Below, piece by piece: positions 1-7,477 of a DNA stretch of 9,535 bases; the first letter of the stretch is position 1; each line of letters begins with the position of its first letter. This DNA is from Acidobacteriota bacterium. GTDB taxonomy: Bacteria; Acidobacteriota; Vicinamibacteria; Vicinamibacterales; UBA2999. The translations under genes were made by a program, and so were the position numbers. Where the stretch lies: positions 1 to 9,535 of the forward strand of contig JADZBZ010000123.1 in the NCBI GenBank assembly GCA_020851835.1, in the 5' to 3' direction. The notes beneath the pieces were generated by a model that worked only from the letters and a program-made list of their open reading frames with translations, did no database searches and was not told where the DNA came from.

Positions 1-431
1 GCGGATGGATCGAGCGGAGCGATGTCGAGCCGCAGCCAGGCGGTGCGGTCCGGGCTCACGCGCGCGGCCACCTCGGCGTCGGCACGCGGCGCAATGCCGG
101 ACACGACCTGGCCCACCGCATCGCGGATGCGCCCAGCATCGGCGGCGGTGACCAGGTCGGCCGACGACCAGACGTGAAAGTAGTTGGCCCGCTCGGCGCG
201 TGCGGCCGGGGCGTGGTGCGCGCGCACGAAGCGCTGCCACGCCTCGTTCGCGGCAAGCACGGCGCCGTCGCTGGCGACGAGCACCACCTCGGCCGGTAGT
301 GCGTGCAGCACGGCGGCGAGTTGGGGTGCGAGCTCGTTCTGGCGACCGGAAGGGGTACCTCCGCGTGAAGCGGACGGTGGTTCCTCGCCGGGAGGTCGAA
401 CGGCCTTGAGGTCCGGGGAGTGATGACTCAA
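1..431 (-). CDS. PAS-domain signalling protein, N-terminal part (cut by window edge)
   Basis: The minus-strand frame is open from position 527 to the window edge. It encodes a PAS-like sensor module, with ALPAEVVLVASDGAVLAANEAW followed by a helix and then NYFHVWSSADL. The DG...AANEAW pattern is the usual first strands of PAS domains in sensor histidine kinases and diguanylate cyclases, where the module binds a small ligand or mediates dimer signalling. The output domain lies beyond the window, so kinase versus cyclase cannot be decided. The start is uncertain. The only in-frame candidates are TTG at 479, TTG at 431 and GTG at 311, and none has a good ribosome binding site. I prefer 431 because the helix before the PAS core (NELAPQLAAVLHALPAE) lies upstream of 311. 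The first 35 or so residues are Pro/Ser/Gly-rich and probably disordered. It follows the isomerase gene on the same strand after about 100 bases. Confidence 0.55.
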   Translation of the reverse strand, partial: MSHHSPDLKAVRPPGEEPPSASRGGTPSGRQNELAPQLAAVLHALPAEVVLVASDGAVLAANEAWQRFVRAHHAPAARAERANYFHVWSSADLVTAADAGRIRDAVGQVVSGIAPRADAEVAARVSPDRTAWLRLDIAPLDPS

Positions 432-531
432 GACGAACTGCCTGTCGCCAACGGTACGTCGGTGGCCGGTCGCCTGCAAGGAAAGCTGGGGTGCGGCCGA
501 AGAAACCGTGCAATACGCATGGGGCTGCTAG

Positions 532-1188
532 CTAGGGCTCGATCGTCGCCTTCTTGATGTAGTCGAGCTTGGGAAAGCTCTTCATCAGGTAGGCGTTCCC
601 TTCGGCCTGGACGCGGCCCTGTTCGGGACCTTTCCCGCGCGGGGCTCCCTCGCCGTACGTCGTGTCGATCTTGTCGACGACGTCCATGCCGCTGACGACC
701 TCGCCGAAGGGAGCAAACCCCATGCTGTCGAGGTTGGCGTTGTCGCGGAAGTTGATGAATACCTGCGTCGTGCGCGTGTCGGGCGAGCCGCCCATCGCGT
801 AGGTGATGAACCCGCGCTTGTTGGACTGCTTGACCGGATCGACCGCGATGCGGGCGTTGCGCCAGGCGGTCGACACGGCCGGATCGCCGTGAATGCCGAA
901 CTGTACCATGAAGCCCGCGATGGCGCGGAAGAAGCGGGCCTCGTCGTAGAAGCCGTTGCGCACTAGGTTGTAGAAACGGTCGGCGCCGTTGGGCGCCCAG
1001 GCGCGGGTCACCTGGACGACGAACTCGCCGGCGCTGGTGTCGAACTTCACCTTGTAGGTGGCCGGCGCCTCGGCTTTGAGCGTTGCTGGAGTCATGAGGG
1101 CCTTGCGGGCGGCGGCCTGTTCGGCGCCGACGGCGACAACGGCGAGCGCGACGCCAGCCGCCAGCAGGGATGCGATGAATCGATTCAC
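532..1188 (-). CDS. Exported cyclophilin-type peptidyl-prolyl cis-trans isomerase
   Basis: This 218-residue protein should catalyse cis-trans isomerisation of Xaa-Pro bonds in exported proteins. Residues 1-27 form a Sec signal peptide: a short basic start, a hydrophobic Ala/Val/Leu core and AAA before the likely cleavage site. The cyclophilin domain spans about 45-215. The core motif FFRAIAGFMVQFG (86-98) holds the catalytic arginine R88 and substrate-pocket residues F93, M94 and Q96. QVFINF (142-147) supplies the second pocket segment, and FGEV with GMDVVDKI closes the fold. The position equivalent to human CypA Trp121 appears to be N152, just before LD, so cyclosporin binding is not expected. 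There is no lipobox cysteine, so the protein is probably soluble in the periplasm. The start is GTG at 1188, with GGAGG eight bases upstream. It is divergent from the ABC exporter operon. The family call is firm; a specific symbol such as ppiA would be over-precise. Confidence 0.95.
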   Translation of the reverse strand: MNRFIASLLAAGVALAVVAVGAEQAAARKALMTPATLKAEAPATYKVKFDTSAGEFVVQVTRAWAPNGADRFYNLVRNGFYDEARFFRAIAGFMVQFGIHGDPAVSTAWRNARIAVDPVKQSNKRGFITYAMGGSPDTRTTQVFINFRDNANLDSMGFAPFGEVVSGMDVVDKIDTTYGEGAPRGKGPEQGRVQAEGNAYLMKSFPKLDYIKKATIEP

Positions 1189-1214
1189 GGGTCAGTCCTC
1201 CGGCTGGGAAGCGT

Positions 1215-1220
1215 ACTATA
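1215..1220 (-). promoter_or_regulatory. Putative -10 element for the isomerase gene
   Basis: Read on the minus strand, this is TATAGT, five of six matches to the TATAAT consensus, in otherwise GC-rich DNA. It lies 26 bases upstream of the GTG start, giving a leader of roughly 20 bases that would contain the GGAGG site. No good -35 box is seen at the standard distance. On the plus strand the overlapping TACTAT (1214-1219) could serve the divergent ABC operon, so the same AT-rich patch may promote both ways. This is inferred from motif and position only. Confidence 0.4.
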
Positions 1221-1257
1221 GGAAAGCTCGCCCGGTGAAGGGAGCCAGCCTCAACCG

Positions 1258-1974
1258 ATGACGGAAGCCCCTGCGCCTGTGTTCGTGGCCCGCAATCTGA
1301 CCAAGGTCTATCCGATGGGCGAGGTGCAGGTTCAGGCCCTCCGTGGCGTGGACTTCGACGTCTTCCCGGGCGAATTCGTCGTCCTCCTGGGGCCCTCGGG
1401 CAGCGGCAAGTCCACGCTGCTGAACATCCTGGGCGGGCTCGATGTGCCCACCTCGGGCCACGTCGTCTACCGCAACCAGGATCTGACGGCCGCCGGAGAC
1501 GCGGCGCTGACGGAGTACCGGCGGGACCACGTCGGGTTCGTGTTCCAGTTCTACAACCTCATCCCGAGCCTGACCGCGCGCGAGAACGTGGCCCTGGTAA
1601 CCGAGATCGCGGCCAGCCCGATGACGCCTGAAGAGGCGCTCGGCCTGGTGGGCCTGACCGAGCGGCTGGACCATTTTCCGGCGCAGCTCTCCGGCGGCGA
1701 GCAGCAGCGCGTGGCCATCGCCCGCGCCATCGCCAAGCGGCCCGAGGTGCTGCTCTGCGACGAGCCGACCGGCGCGCTCGACATCACCACCGGCGTCGTC
1801 GTGCTGGAGGCCATCGCGCGGGTCAACCGCGAACTGGACACGGCCACCGTCGTGATTACGCACAACGCCGCCATTGCGGGCATGGCGCACCGCGTGGTGC
1901 GGCTGGCCGACGGCCGGGTGGTGAGCGTCGAACGCAACCAGACGTGCGTCTCCGCGAGGGAGCTGTCGTGGTGA
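1258..1974 (+). CDS. ABC transporter ATP-binding protein, MacB/LolD type
   Basis: This 238-residue cytoplasmic nucleotide-binding subunit should power the permease encoded immediately downstream. All ATPase motifs are intact: Walker A GPSGSGKST (45-53), Q-loop glutamine Q97 in VFQFYNLIPSLTARENV, signature LSGGEQQRVAIARAIAKRP (144-162), Walker B VLLCDEPT (164-171) with catalytic E169, D-loop GALD and switch histidine H202 in VITH. The QFYNLIPSLTARENV segment and the short length are characteristic of the MacB/LolD/FtsE-like group. These proteins drive mechanotransmission or lipoprotein and peptide export rather than nutrient uptake. The start is ATG at 1258, preceded by a GAAGGGAG purine tract. 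Its stop codon TGA overlaps the GTG start of the permease (GTGA), which implies translational coupling. The substrate cannot be told from this subunit. Confidence 0.95.
   Translation: MTEAPAPVFVARNLTKVYPMGEVQVQALRGVDFDVFPGEFVVLLGPSGSGKSTLLNILGGLDVPTSGHVVYRNQDLTAAGDAALTEYRRDHVGFVFQFYNLIPSLTARENVALVTEIAASPMTPEEALGLVGLTERLDHFPAQLSGGEQQRVAIARAIAKRPEVLLCDEPTGALDITTGVVVLEAIARVNRELDTATVVITHNAAIAGMAHRVVRLADGRVVSVERNQTCVSARELSW
1956..1962 (+). promoter_or_regulatory. Ribosome binding site deciding the permease start
   Basis: GAGGGAG lies inside the last codons of the ATPase gene. It is eight bases before GTG at 1971 and five before GTG at 1968, but downstream of the more upstream in-frame GTG at 1944. 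It therefore argues for a start at 1968 or 1971. The 1971 start gives the common four-base GTGA overlap with the ATPase stop. Confidence 0.6.
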
Positions 1975-4352
1975 TCCGCGTCCCTCGCCTCCCGGCGCTC
2001 GACCGCAAGCTCCTGCGCGACCTGTGGGAGATGAAGGGGCAGGCGCTGGCCATCGCGGCCGTGATCGCCGCGGGCGTCACGATGTTTGTCACCTACCTGT
2101 CGAACTTCGATTCGCTCGAGCGGACGCTCGACAGCTACTACCAACGCCAGCGCTTCGCCGACGTCTTCGCCAGCGCCGAGCGCGCGCCCGCCCGGCTGGC
2201 CGCCCGCATCGAAGCGATTCCGGGCGTCGTCACCGTGGCTACCCGCGTCGTGGCCGAGGTCACGCTCGACGTGCCGGGCATGCCGGAGCCGGCCACGGGG
2301 CGGCTGATCTCGATGCCGCCCGACGGCGCGGCGGTGCTCAACACCGTGTCGCTCCGGCGCGGCCGCTGGCCCGAGCCCTCCCGCCCGGACGAGGTGGTGG
2401 CCAGCGAGATGTTCTGCGAGGCGCACGGATTCGGGCCCGGGTCGCGGCTGGCCGCCATCATCAACGGCCGCCGCCGCACGCTCACGATTGTCGGCATCGG
2501 CCTCTCGCCCGAGTTCGTCTACAGCGTGAGACCCGGCGAGATCTTCCCGGACAACCAGCGGTTCGGCATCTTCTGGATGGACCGGCAGGCGCTGGCAAGC
2601 GCCTTCGACATGGAGGGTGGCTTCAACGACGTCTCGCTGAAGCTGGCGCGCGGCGCGTCGGCCGATGAAGCGATCGTGCGTCTGGATCGGCTGCTGCAGC
2701 CCTACGGCGGCCGCGGGGCGTATCCTCGCGCGCTGCAGGTGTCGGCCTGGACGATCGACAACGAGCTAAGGCAGTTGCGGACGTTCGGGTTCATCACGCC
2801 GCTCATCTTCCTGAGCGTCGCCGCCTTCATTCTGAACATCGCGCTCGCGCGGGCCCTGGCGCTCCAGCGTCCGCAGATCGCGGCTCTCAAGGCGCTGGGC
2901 TACACGAACCGCGAGCTCGGGTGGCACTACGTGAAGTGGGCGCTGGCCATTGCCGCTGCGGGCGCCTTGGCGGGCGTACTGGCCGGCAACTGGCTGGGCG
3001 CGCAGATGGCCGGGATGTACAACGAGTTCTTCCGGTTTCCCATGCTCGACTACCGGCTGTCAGTGGGCGTGGCGGCCGCTTCGCTCGCCGGCAGCCTGCT
3101 GGTCGCGGCGGCCGGCGCGCAATCGGCGGTGCGGCATGCCGTGGCCGTGCCGCCCGCCGAGGCCATGCGCCCCGAATCGCCCGCGCGCTACCGGCAGAGC
3201 GCCGGCGAACGGTGGCGCGTGCTCCGGCGGTTGTCGCAGCCGGCGCGCATGGTCCTCCGCAACCTCGAGCGCCAGCCGCTGCGCGCCCTGATGTCGGTGG
3301 TCGGCATCGCGTTCGCGGGCGCGATCCTGATCGTCGGCTTCGGGTTCATCGATGTCATGGACGTGCTCATCGACGAGCAGTTCATACGCGCCATGCGTCA
3401 GGACGTGACGGTGACGTTCGTTCGCCCGCTCTCGGCCGACGCGATGCACGCGGTGAACAGGCTGCCAGGTGTCATCGAGGCCGAGCCGCTCCGGGTGGTA
3501 CCGGCGCGGTTGCGCGTGGGGCATCGCCACCGGACGCTCGCCATCACCGGACTGGTCGCCGACCCGCAGCTGAGCCGCGTCGTGGAGCGGACCGGCGGCG
3601 CCCTGGCTCTGCCGGCGCGCGGTCTGGTGCTCTCGAAGATGCTGGGCGATGTCCTCGGCGTGGCCTCCGGAGGCACGGTGATTGTCGAGGTGCTCGAAGG
3701 CGCCCGCCCCGTGTTCGATGTGCCGGTCGCGGCGCTGGTGGACGACAGCGTGGGGCTACAGGCCTACATGGAGATTGGTGCGCTGCGCACCCTGATGCGC
3801 GAGGGCGGCACCGTGTCCGGCGCGGCGCTGATGGTGGACCACACGCGTCTCGACGCGCTCAACGCCGAGCTGAAGCAGTTGCCCGAGGTGGCCGGAGTGG
3901 CCACGCGTGCCGCCACGCTGGGCAGCTTCCGCGAGACCATGGCCGAGCAGATGAATCTCATCATATTCTTCAACGTGTTCTTCTCGGGCGTGATTGCCTT
4001 CGGCGTGGTGTACAACGCCGCCCGCGTGTCACTGTCGGAGCGCAGCCGCGAACTGGCCAGCTTGCGGGTGCTGGGATTCACCAGGGCCGAGGTGTCGCTC
4101 ATTCTCCTCGGCGAGCTGGCGCTGCTGACGATCCTGTCGTTGCCCGTCGGGGCGGCCATCGGCTGGGGACTGGGACGCCTGATGACCGATGCCTTCAACA
4201 GCGAGGTGTACCGCCTTCCATTCACCTTGACGGCGCAAGCGGTGGCCTGGGCCTTTCTCACCGTGATTGGCGCCGCGGCGATCTCGGCCCTGGCCGTCCG
4301 GCGCCGTCTGGACCGGCTGGACCTGGTCGCCGTACTTAAGTCGCGGGAGTGA
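1971..4352 (+). CDS. FtsX-type ABC exporter permease, about eight membrane segments
   Basis: This membrane subunit of about 793 residues pairs with the upstream ATPase and downstream adaptor. It contains two FtsX-like modules. Predicted segments lie near residues 23-43, 276-296, 324-345, 364-385, 441-461, 662-684, 709-732 and 758-778, a 1+3+1+3 layout. Large extracytoplasmic domains sit between segments 1 and 2 (about 230 residues) and between 5 and 6 (about 200). Each module has the cytoplasmic coupling motif that contacts the ATPase: ALQRPQIAALKALGYTNREL in the first and SERSRELASLRVLGFTRAEV in the second. The protein is thus a fused tandem, roughly twice the size of the four-segment MacB or LolC/E subunits, resembling DevC/YbbP-like permeases. 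I chose the GTG at 1971 from the ribosome binding site and the overlap with the ATPase stop; an in-frame start at 1944 would add nine residues. The substrate is unknown. Lipids, lipopeptides and drugs are all handled by relatives. Confidence 0.9.
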   Translation: MIRVPRLPALDRKLLRDLWEMKGQALAIAAVIAAGVTMFVTYLSNFDSLERTLDSYYQRQRFADVFASAERAPARLAARIEAIPGVVTVATRVVAEVTLDVPGMPEPATGRLISMPPDGAAVLNTVSLRRGRWPEPSRPDEVVASEMFCEAHGFGPGSRLAAIINGRRRTLTIVGIGLSPEFVYSVRPGEIFPDNQRFGIFWMDRQALASAFDMEGGFNDVSLKLARGASADEAIVRLDRLLQPYGGRGAYPRALQVSAWTIDNELRQLRTFGFITPLIFLSVAAFILNIALARALALQRPQIAALKALGYTNRELGWHYVKWALAIAAAGALAGVLAGNWLGAQMAGMYNEFFRFPMLDYRLSVGVAAASLAGSLLVAAAGAQSAVRHAVAVPPAEAMRPESPARYRQSAGERWRVLRRLSQPARMVLRNLERQPLRALMSVVGIAFAGAILIVGFGFIDVMDVLIDEQFIRAMRQDVTVTFVRPLSADAMHAVNRLPGVIEAEPLRVVPARLRVGHRHRTLAITGLVADPQLSRVVERTGGALALPARGLVLSKMLGDVLGVASGGTVIVEVLEGARPVFDVPVAALVDDSVGLQAYMEIGALRTLMREGGTVSGAALMVDHTRLDALNAELKQLPEVAGVATRAATLGSFRETMAEQMNLIIFFNVFFSGVIAFGVVYNAARVSLSERSRELASLRVLGFTRAEVSLILLGELALLTILSLPVGAAIGWGLGRLMTDAFNSEVYRLPFTLTAQAVAWAFLTVIGAAAISALAVRRRLDRLDLVAVLKSRE
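4345..4349 (+). promoter_or_regulatory. Ribosome binding site deciding the adaptor start
   Basis: GGGAG overlaps the permease stop region and ends five bases before ATG at 4355. The alternative GTG at 4349 overlaps this site and could not use it, so ATG 4355 is the likelier start. Confidence 0.6.
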
Positions 4353-4354
4353 CC

Positions 4355-5548
4355 ATGTGGCGTCTGCTGAAGAACCGGCGAGTGCTCCTGGGGGCGGCCC
4401 TCGTGCTGTCGCTGCTCGGCGTGGCGCTGTGGCCGCGGCCCGTGGCCGTCGACGTGGGCGAGGTGACCCGCGGGCCGCTGGTGGTGACCATCGACGAAGA
4501 GGGCGAGACACGCGTGCACCACCGGTTCGTCGTCTCCGCGCCGCTGGCCGGACGGGTGGAGCGCATCGAACTCGAGCCGGGCGATATCGTCGAGCGGAAC
4601 AAGACCGTGGTGGCGCGGCTGAGGCCCGAGGCCGCGCCGTTGCTCGACGCGCGCTCTCGCGCCGAAGCAGAAGCCGGCGTGTCGGCCGCCCGGGCCGCGC
4701 TGGGCCAGGCGCAGGCCGAAGAGAAGCGCGCCCGGGCCACACTGGAGCTGGCGGCGGCCGAAGTCAAGCGCACGCAGGAGCTGTTCGGCGCGGGCCTCAC
4801 CACCCGCCAGGTGCTCGAGGCGCGGCAGACTGACCTGGCCACGGCCGAGGAGAGCGGGCGTGCCGCCGAGTTCGCGGCGGCGACCGCCGCCTCAGAGCTG
4901 GAGCGCGCCCGCGTGCGGCTCCGTCCGGGCACGCTCGACGCCTCCGGTCGGACGCTGCCCGTGCTGGCACCCGTCGACGGTGTCGTGCTGCGGCGATTCC
5001 GGGAGAGTGCCAGCGTCGTGCCGGCGGGCGAGCCGCTCGTGGAGATTGGCGACCCGAGCCACGTCGAGATCGTGGCCGACCTGCTCTCGAGCGACGCGGT
5101 GAAGGTCAAGCCCGGCATGCGCGTCTCGGTGGAGCAGTGGGGTGGGGAACATCCGATGGGCGCCGCCGTGAGGCGCGTGGAACCGGCCGGTTTTACCAAG
5201 GTCTCGGCGCTCGGCGTCGAGGAGCAGCGGGTCAACGTGATCATGGACTTCGATAACGGTGAGGCCGCGTGGGCGGCCATGGGCGACGCCTACCGCGTGG
5301 AAGTGCGAATTGCCGTCTGGCAGACCGGCGACGCCGTGCGGGTGCCCACGAGCGCGCTGTTCCGGGTGGGCGAACGGTGGGCCGCCTACGTGGTGGAGGA
5401 GGGACGGGCGCGGCGCGTCGAGCTGCAACTCGGCCAGCGCACACCAGCCGACGCCGAGGTGCTCGCCGGCCTGAGCGGGGGCGGTCGCGTGGTGCTGCAC
5501 CCGCCCGACACGCTGGTCGACGGCGGGCGCGTGACGGCGCGGGAGTGA
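4355..5548 (+). CDS. HlyD-family periplasmic adaptor of the ABC exporter
   Basis: This protein of about 397 residues is a membrane-fusion (adaptor) subunit that should bridge the inner-membrane permease to an outer-membrane channel. It has a short basic N-terminus and a single membrane anchor at about 9-25, with no lipobox. The first half of the lipoyl domain (SAPLAGRVERIELEPGDIVE) lies at about 50-75. An Ala/Glu/Arg-rich alpha-helical hairpin follows at about 85-190, with RTQELFGAGLTTRQVLEAR at the tip region typical of this family. The second lipoyl half (LAPVDGVVLRRF) lies at about 200-215. A beta-barrel and a membrane-proximal domain complete it, including VRVPTSALFRVGERWAAYVV. The start is ATG 4355, two bases after the permease stop. 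Gene order ATPase-permease-adaptor with overlaps indicates one operon. No TolC-like gene is visible here, so the channel must be encoded elsewhere. Confidence 0.92.
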   Translation: MWRLLKNRRVLLGAALVLSLLGVALWPRPVAVDVGEVTRGPLVVTIDEEGETRVHHRFVVSAPLAGRVERIELEPGDIVERNKTVVARLRPEAAPLLDARSRAEAEAGVSAARAALGQAQAEEKRARATLELAAAEVKRTQELFGAGLTTRQVLEARQTDLATAEESGRAAEFAAATAASELERARVRLRPGTLDASGRTLPVLAPVDGVVLRRFRESASVVPAGEPLVEIGDPSHVEIVADLLSSDAVKVKPGMRVSVEQWGGEHPMGAAVRRVEPAGFTKVSALGVEEQRVNVIMDFDNGEAAWAAMGDAYRVEVRIAVWQTGDAVRVPTSALFRVGERWAAYVVEEGRARRVELQLGQRTPADAEVLAGLSGGGRVVLHPPDTLVDGGRVTARE

Positions 5549-5598
5549 CGGCGGACGGGGGCGGTCTGGCAACCGGGCCGGTGATGCCGTTGGTGGCT

Positions 5599-5604
5599 TA
5601 GACT
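5599..5604 (+). promoter_or_regulatory. Putative -10 element for a leaderless transcript
   Basis: TAGACT fits the TANNNT pattern and ends seven bases before the GTG start at 5612. At that spacing transcription would begin on or next to the start codon. No Shine-Dalgarno sequence lies between the two, only GGTCCTC. This -10/start arrangement marks leaderless genes in several GC-rich bacterial groups. It is a motif-based inference with no clear -35 box. Confidence 0.45.
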
Positions 5605-5611
5605 GGTCCTC

Positions 5612-6451
5612 GTGAAAGGGCTCCGCGGCGGAGTGCTGGGGCGCGTGCTGGCCGGACTGGTCGCCGCGCTCGGGCTCGCCGGCGGCCTGGCTGCCGCGCA
5701 GGGTCGCCGCGGCGGCGGCTTCGGAGCCAGTGTCCCGCTGGCGACGCCGGAGAGCTTCGACGGCGCCTTTCACTTCTGCCGCCTCGCTTTTCGCGCCTCG
5801 CGCGCCGGCGATGGCGGCAACTGGAGCGTCGACTTTCCACGCGCCGACGTGAACCTCTCCATTCGCCTCTCCGAGCTCACGCGCACCGTTGTCAGCTTCG
5901 ATGCGGCCCGTGAGCCTCGGCACCTGGTAGTGCGGCCGACGGACCCCGAGCTGTTCCAATGCCCGTTCGTCATGGCGACCGAGGTGGGCTCGGCGTATTT
6001 CGACGAAGACGAGTCGGCGAAACTGCGCGACTACCTGGTCAAGGGCGGGTTCCTCTGGGCCGACGACTTCTGGGGCAGCTACGCCTGGGACTTCTGGCAG
6101 GTTCAGCTCGAGCGCATCCTGCCGCCCAGCCAGTACCACGTGGTGGACTTGCCGCCGGCCCATCCCTTGTTCCACGCGCAGTTCCAGGTGGAGGCCGTGC
6201 CGCAGATTCCGTCCATCAACTACTGGGCGGGGTCGGGCGGCGACACGTCCGAACGCGGCCGGGACAGCGCCACCCCGCACGCGCGCGCCGTGCTCGACGC
6301 CTACGGACGGATCATGGTGCTGATGACCCACAACACCGACGTGGGCGATTCGTGGGAGCGCGAGGGCGACTCGCCCGAGTACTTCTACACGTTTTCGGTG
6401 AAGGGGTATGCCTTCGGCATCAATGCGCTGCTGTACGCGATGACGCACTGA
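5612..6451 (+). CDS. Secreted DUF4159 domain protein
   Basis: This 279-residue protein has an N-terminal signal peptide (about 1-30, basic start, long Ala/Leu/Gly core, AAAQ at the likely cleavage). A short Gly/Arg-rich linker is followed by one DUF4159 domain covering the rest. Recognisable blocks are GGNWSVDFPRADVNLSIRLS (about 69-89), the CPFV...E...LRDYL region, GGFLWADDFWG (about 145-155), RILPPSQYHVVDLPPAHPLF (about 170-189) and the C-terminal MTHNTDVGDSWEREG...YAFGINALLYAMTH (about 238-279). The family is thought to have a class I glutamine-amidotransferase-like fold, but no enzymatic activity is established and I see no convincing Cys nucleophile. It often occurs near MoxR ATPase, DUF58 and VWA (Bat-type) genes; here only a VWA gene follows, 52 bases downstream. 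The GTG start has no Shine-Dalgarno site and is probably leaderless. The function is unknown. Confidence 0.9.
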   Translation: MKGLRGGVLGRVLAGLVAALGLAGGLAAAQGRRGGGFGASVPLATPESFDGAFHFCRLAFRASRAGDGGNWSVDFPRADVNLSIRLSELTRTVVSFDAAREPRHLVVRPTDPELFQCPFVMATEVGSAYFDEDESAKLRDYLVKGGFLWADDFWGSYAWDFWQVQLERILPPSQYHVVDLPPAHPLFHAQFQVEAVPQIPSINYWAGSGGDTSERGRDSATPHARAVLDAYGRIMVLMTHNTDVGDSWEREGDSPEYFYTFSVKGYAFGINALLYAMTH

Positions 6452-6503
6452 TGGCGGGCGGGCGCATCACCTTCACCGTGACGATCTTCCGAGAGGGTTC
6501 AAC

Positions 6504-7433
6504 GTGGCCACTAGGCGCGGCGTGCTGGCGGGATTGATTCGGGCGGCCACCTGGTCGTCGATCGCCGCCGCGTGGCCCGTGCCCGTGCGGGCCCGGCAGC
6601 GCCCCCTTCGATCGGACGAGGTCTTCCGCGGCGGCGCGGAGCTCGTGCCGACCGCCGTCACGGTTCGGGACGCCGAGGGTCGGCTCGTGACGACCCTCGA
6701 GCGGGACGATTTCTCGGTGTCCGAGTCGGGACGAGTGCAGCCCATCACCCAGTTCGCGCGCGACCGCGTGCCCGTGAGTCTTGCGCTGGTACTCGACATC
6801 AGCGACAGCATGCGCGGCCCGCGCATGGACGATGCCCGCGCGGCGCTGTCGCAGTTCGTCAACAAGCTCCTCGACGTGGAAGACGAGGCCGCGTTCCTGG
6901 TGTTCAACCACGAGACGCGCCTGCTGGCCGGGTGGACGCTCGACCGCGCTCCGTTGCGCGAGGCGCTCGATGCCGTCCGCCCCACGGGCGGGACGGCCAT
7001 CTACGACGCCATCAACCACGTGCTCCCCATGTTCGCCGATCGCCGCCACCCGCGCGGCGCCATCGTCCTGGTGTCGGACGGCGCCGACACGGCCAGCGAC
7101 ACGTCGGTGGTCGATCTCAAGCAGCAGCTCGGCAGGAGCGACGTGTTCCTGTACGGGATCGCGGTCGACTCGCCCAACGTGCGATCCGCGGCGCGGATCA
7201 ACCCGCAGGTATTCCGCGAGCTGTCGGCGCAAAGCGGAGGCTATGCCGAGATCGTGTCCTCGACAAAGGAGATTGCGCCTGCGGCTGCGCGCATCGCCGA
7301 GGAGCTCAACGCCCAGTACATGCTGGGATACACCCCGACCACGCCCGGCGATGGACGGTACCGCTCGATTCGCGTCACCGTGGGCGACGGTGAGGGCTAT
7401 TCCGTTCGCGCACGGCGCGGCGTGGTTCGCTGA
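6504..7433 (+). CDS. Secreted VWA-domain protein (VWFA-related, acidobacterial type)
   Basis: This 309-residue protein has three parts. First is an export signal (about 1-31) carrying twin arginines in TRRGVLAGL. Second is a small N-terminal beta domain (about 45-85, VTVRDAEGRLVTTLERDDFS) that precedes VWA modules in the acidobacterial VWFA-related family. Third is a VWA domain (about 90-305). The metal-ion-dependent adhesion site looks complete: DISDS (98-102, DxSxS), T164 in PTGGTAIYDA and D192 in VLVSDGADT. It should therefore bind Mg2+ or Mn2+ and a protein ligand. It ends in LNAQYMLGYTPT...GDGRYRSIRVTV, the conserved C-terminal signature of the family. The start is GTG 6504 with GAGAGGG six bases upstream. 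It is probably co-transcribed with the DUF4159 gene and a candidate partner of it. No membrane anchor is seen outside the signal, so it should be periplasmic or secreted. Confidence 0.93.
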   Translation: MATRRGVLAGLIRAATWSSIAAAWPVPVRARQRPLRSDEVFRGGAELVPTAVTVRDAEGRLVTTLERDDFSVSESGRVQPITQFARDRVPVSLALVLDISDSMRGPRMDDARAALSQFVNKLLDVEDEAAFLVFNHETRLLAGWTLDRAPLREALDAVRPTGGTAIYDAINHVLPMFADRRHPRGAIVLVSDGADTASDTSVVDLKQQLGRSDVFLYGIAVDSPNVRSAARINPQVFRELSAQSGGYAEIVSSTKEIAPAAARIAEELNAQYMLGYTPTTPGDGRYRSIRVTVGDGEGYSVRARRGVVR

Positions 7434-7477
7434 CATCGCAGGAGACGCTGCGCACAGGCGTGCAGGGAGGCGCACCC

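Noticed and set aside
184..423. Plus-strand open frames over the left edge of the window.
   Set aside because: They are shadows of the minus-strand PAS-domain coding sequence, which has a recognisable fold pattern.
423..557. A 44-codon plus-strand ORF starting with ATG after GGGGAG.
   Set aside because: It has a plausible ribosome binding site, but it is short, overlaps the 3' end of the isomerase gene, and its product resembles no protein I know.
5568..5588. Possible hairpin between the adaptor and DUF4159 genes (GGCA...TGCC with inner ACC/GGT pairs).
   Set aside because: It has only about seven base pairs with a bulge and no T-tract. This is too weak to call a terminator in DNA this GC-rich.
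4892..6448. A 518-codon open frame on the minus strand.
   Set aside because: It lies antisense to the adaptor and DUF4159 genes, which have clear domains. It is rich in His/Arg/Gly/Ala as expected of a GC-rich shadow frame and shows no recognisable domain.
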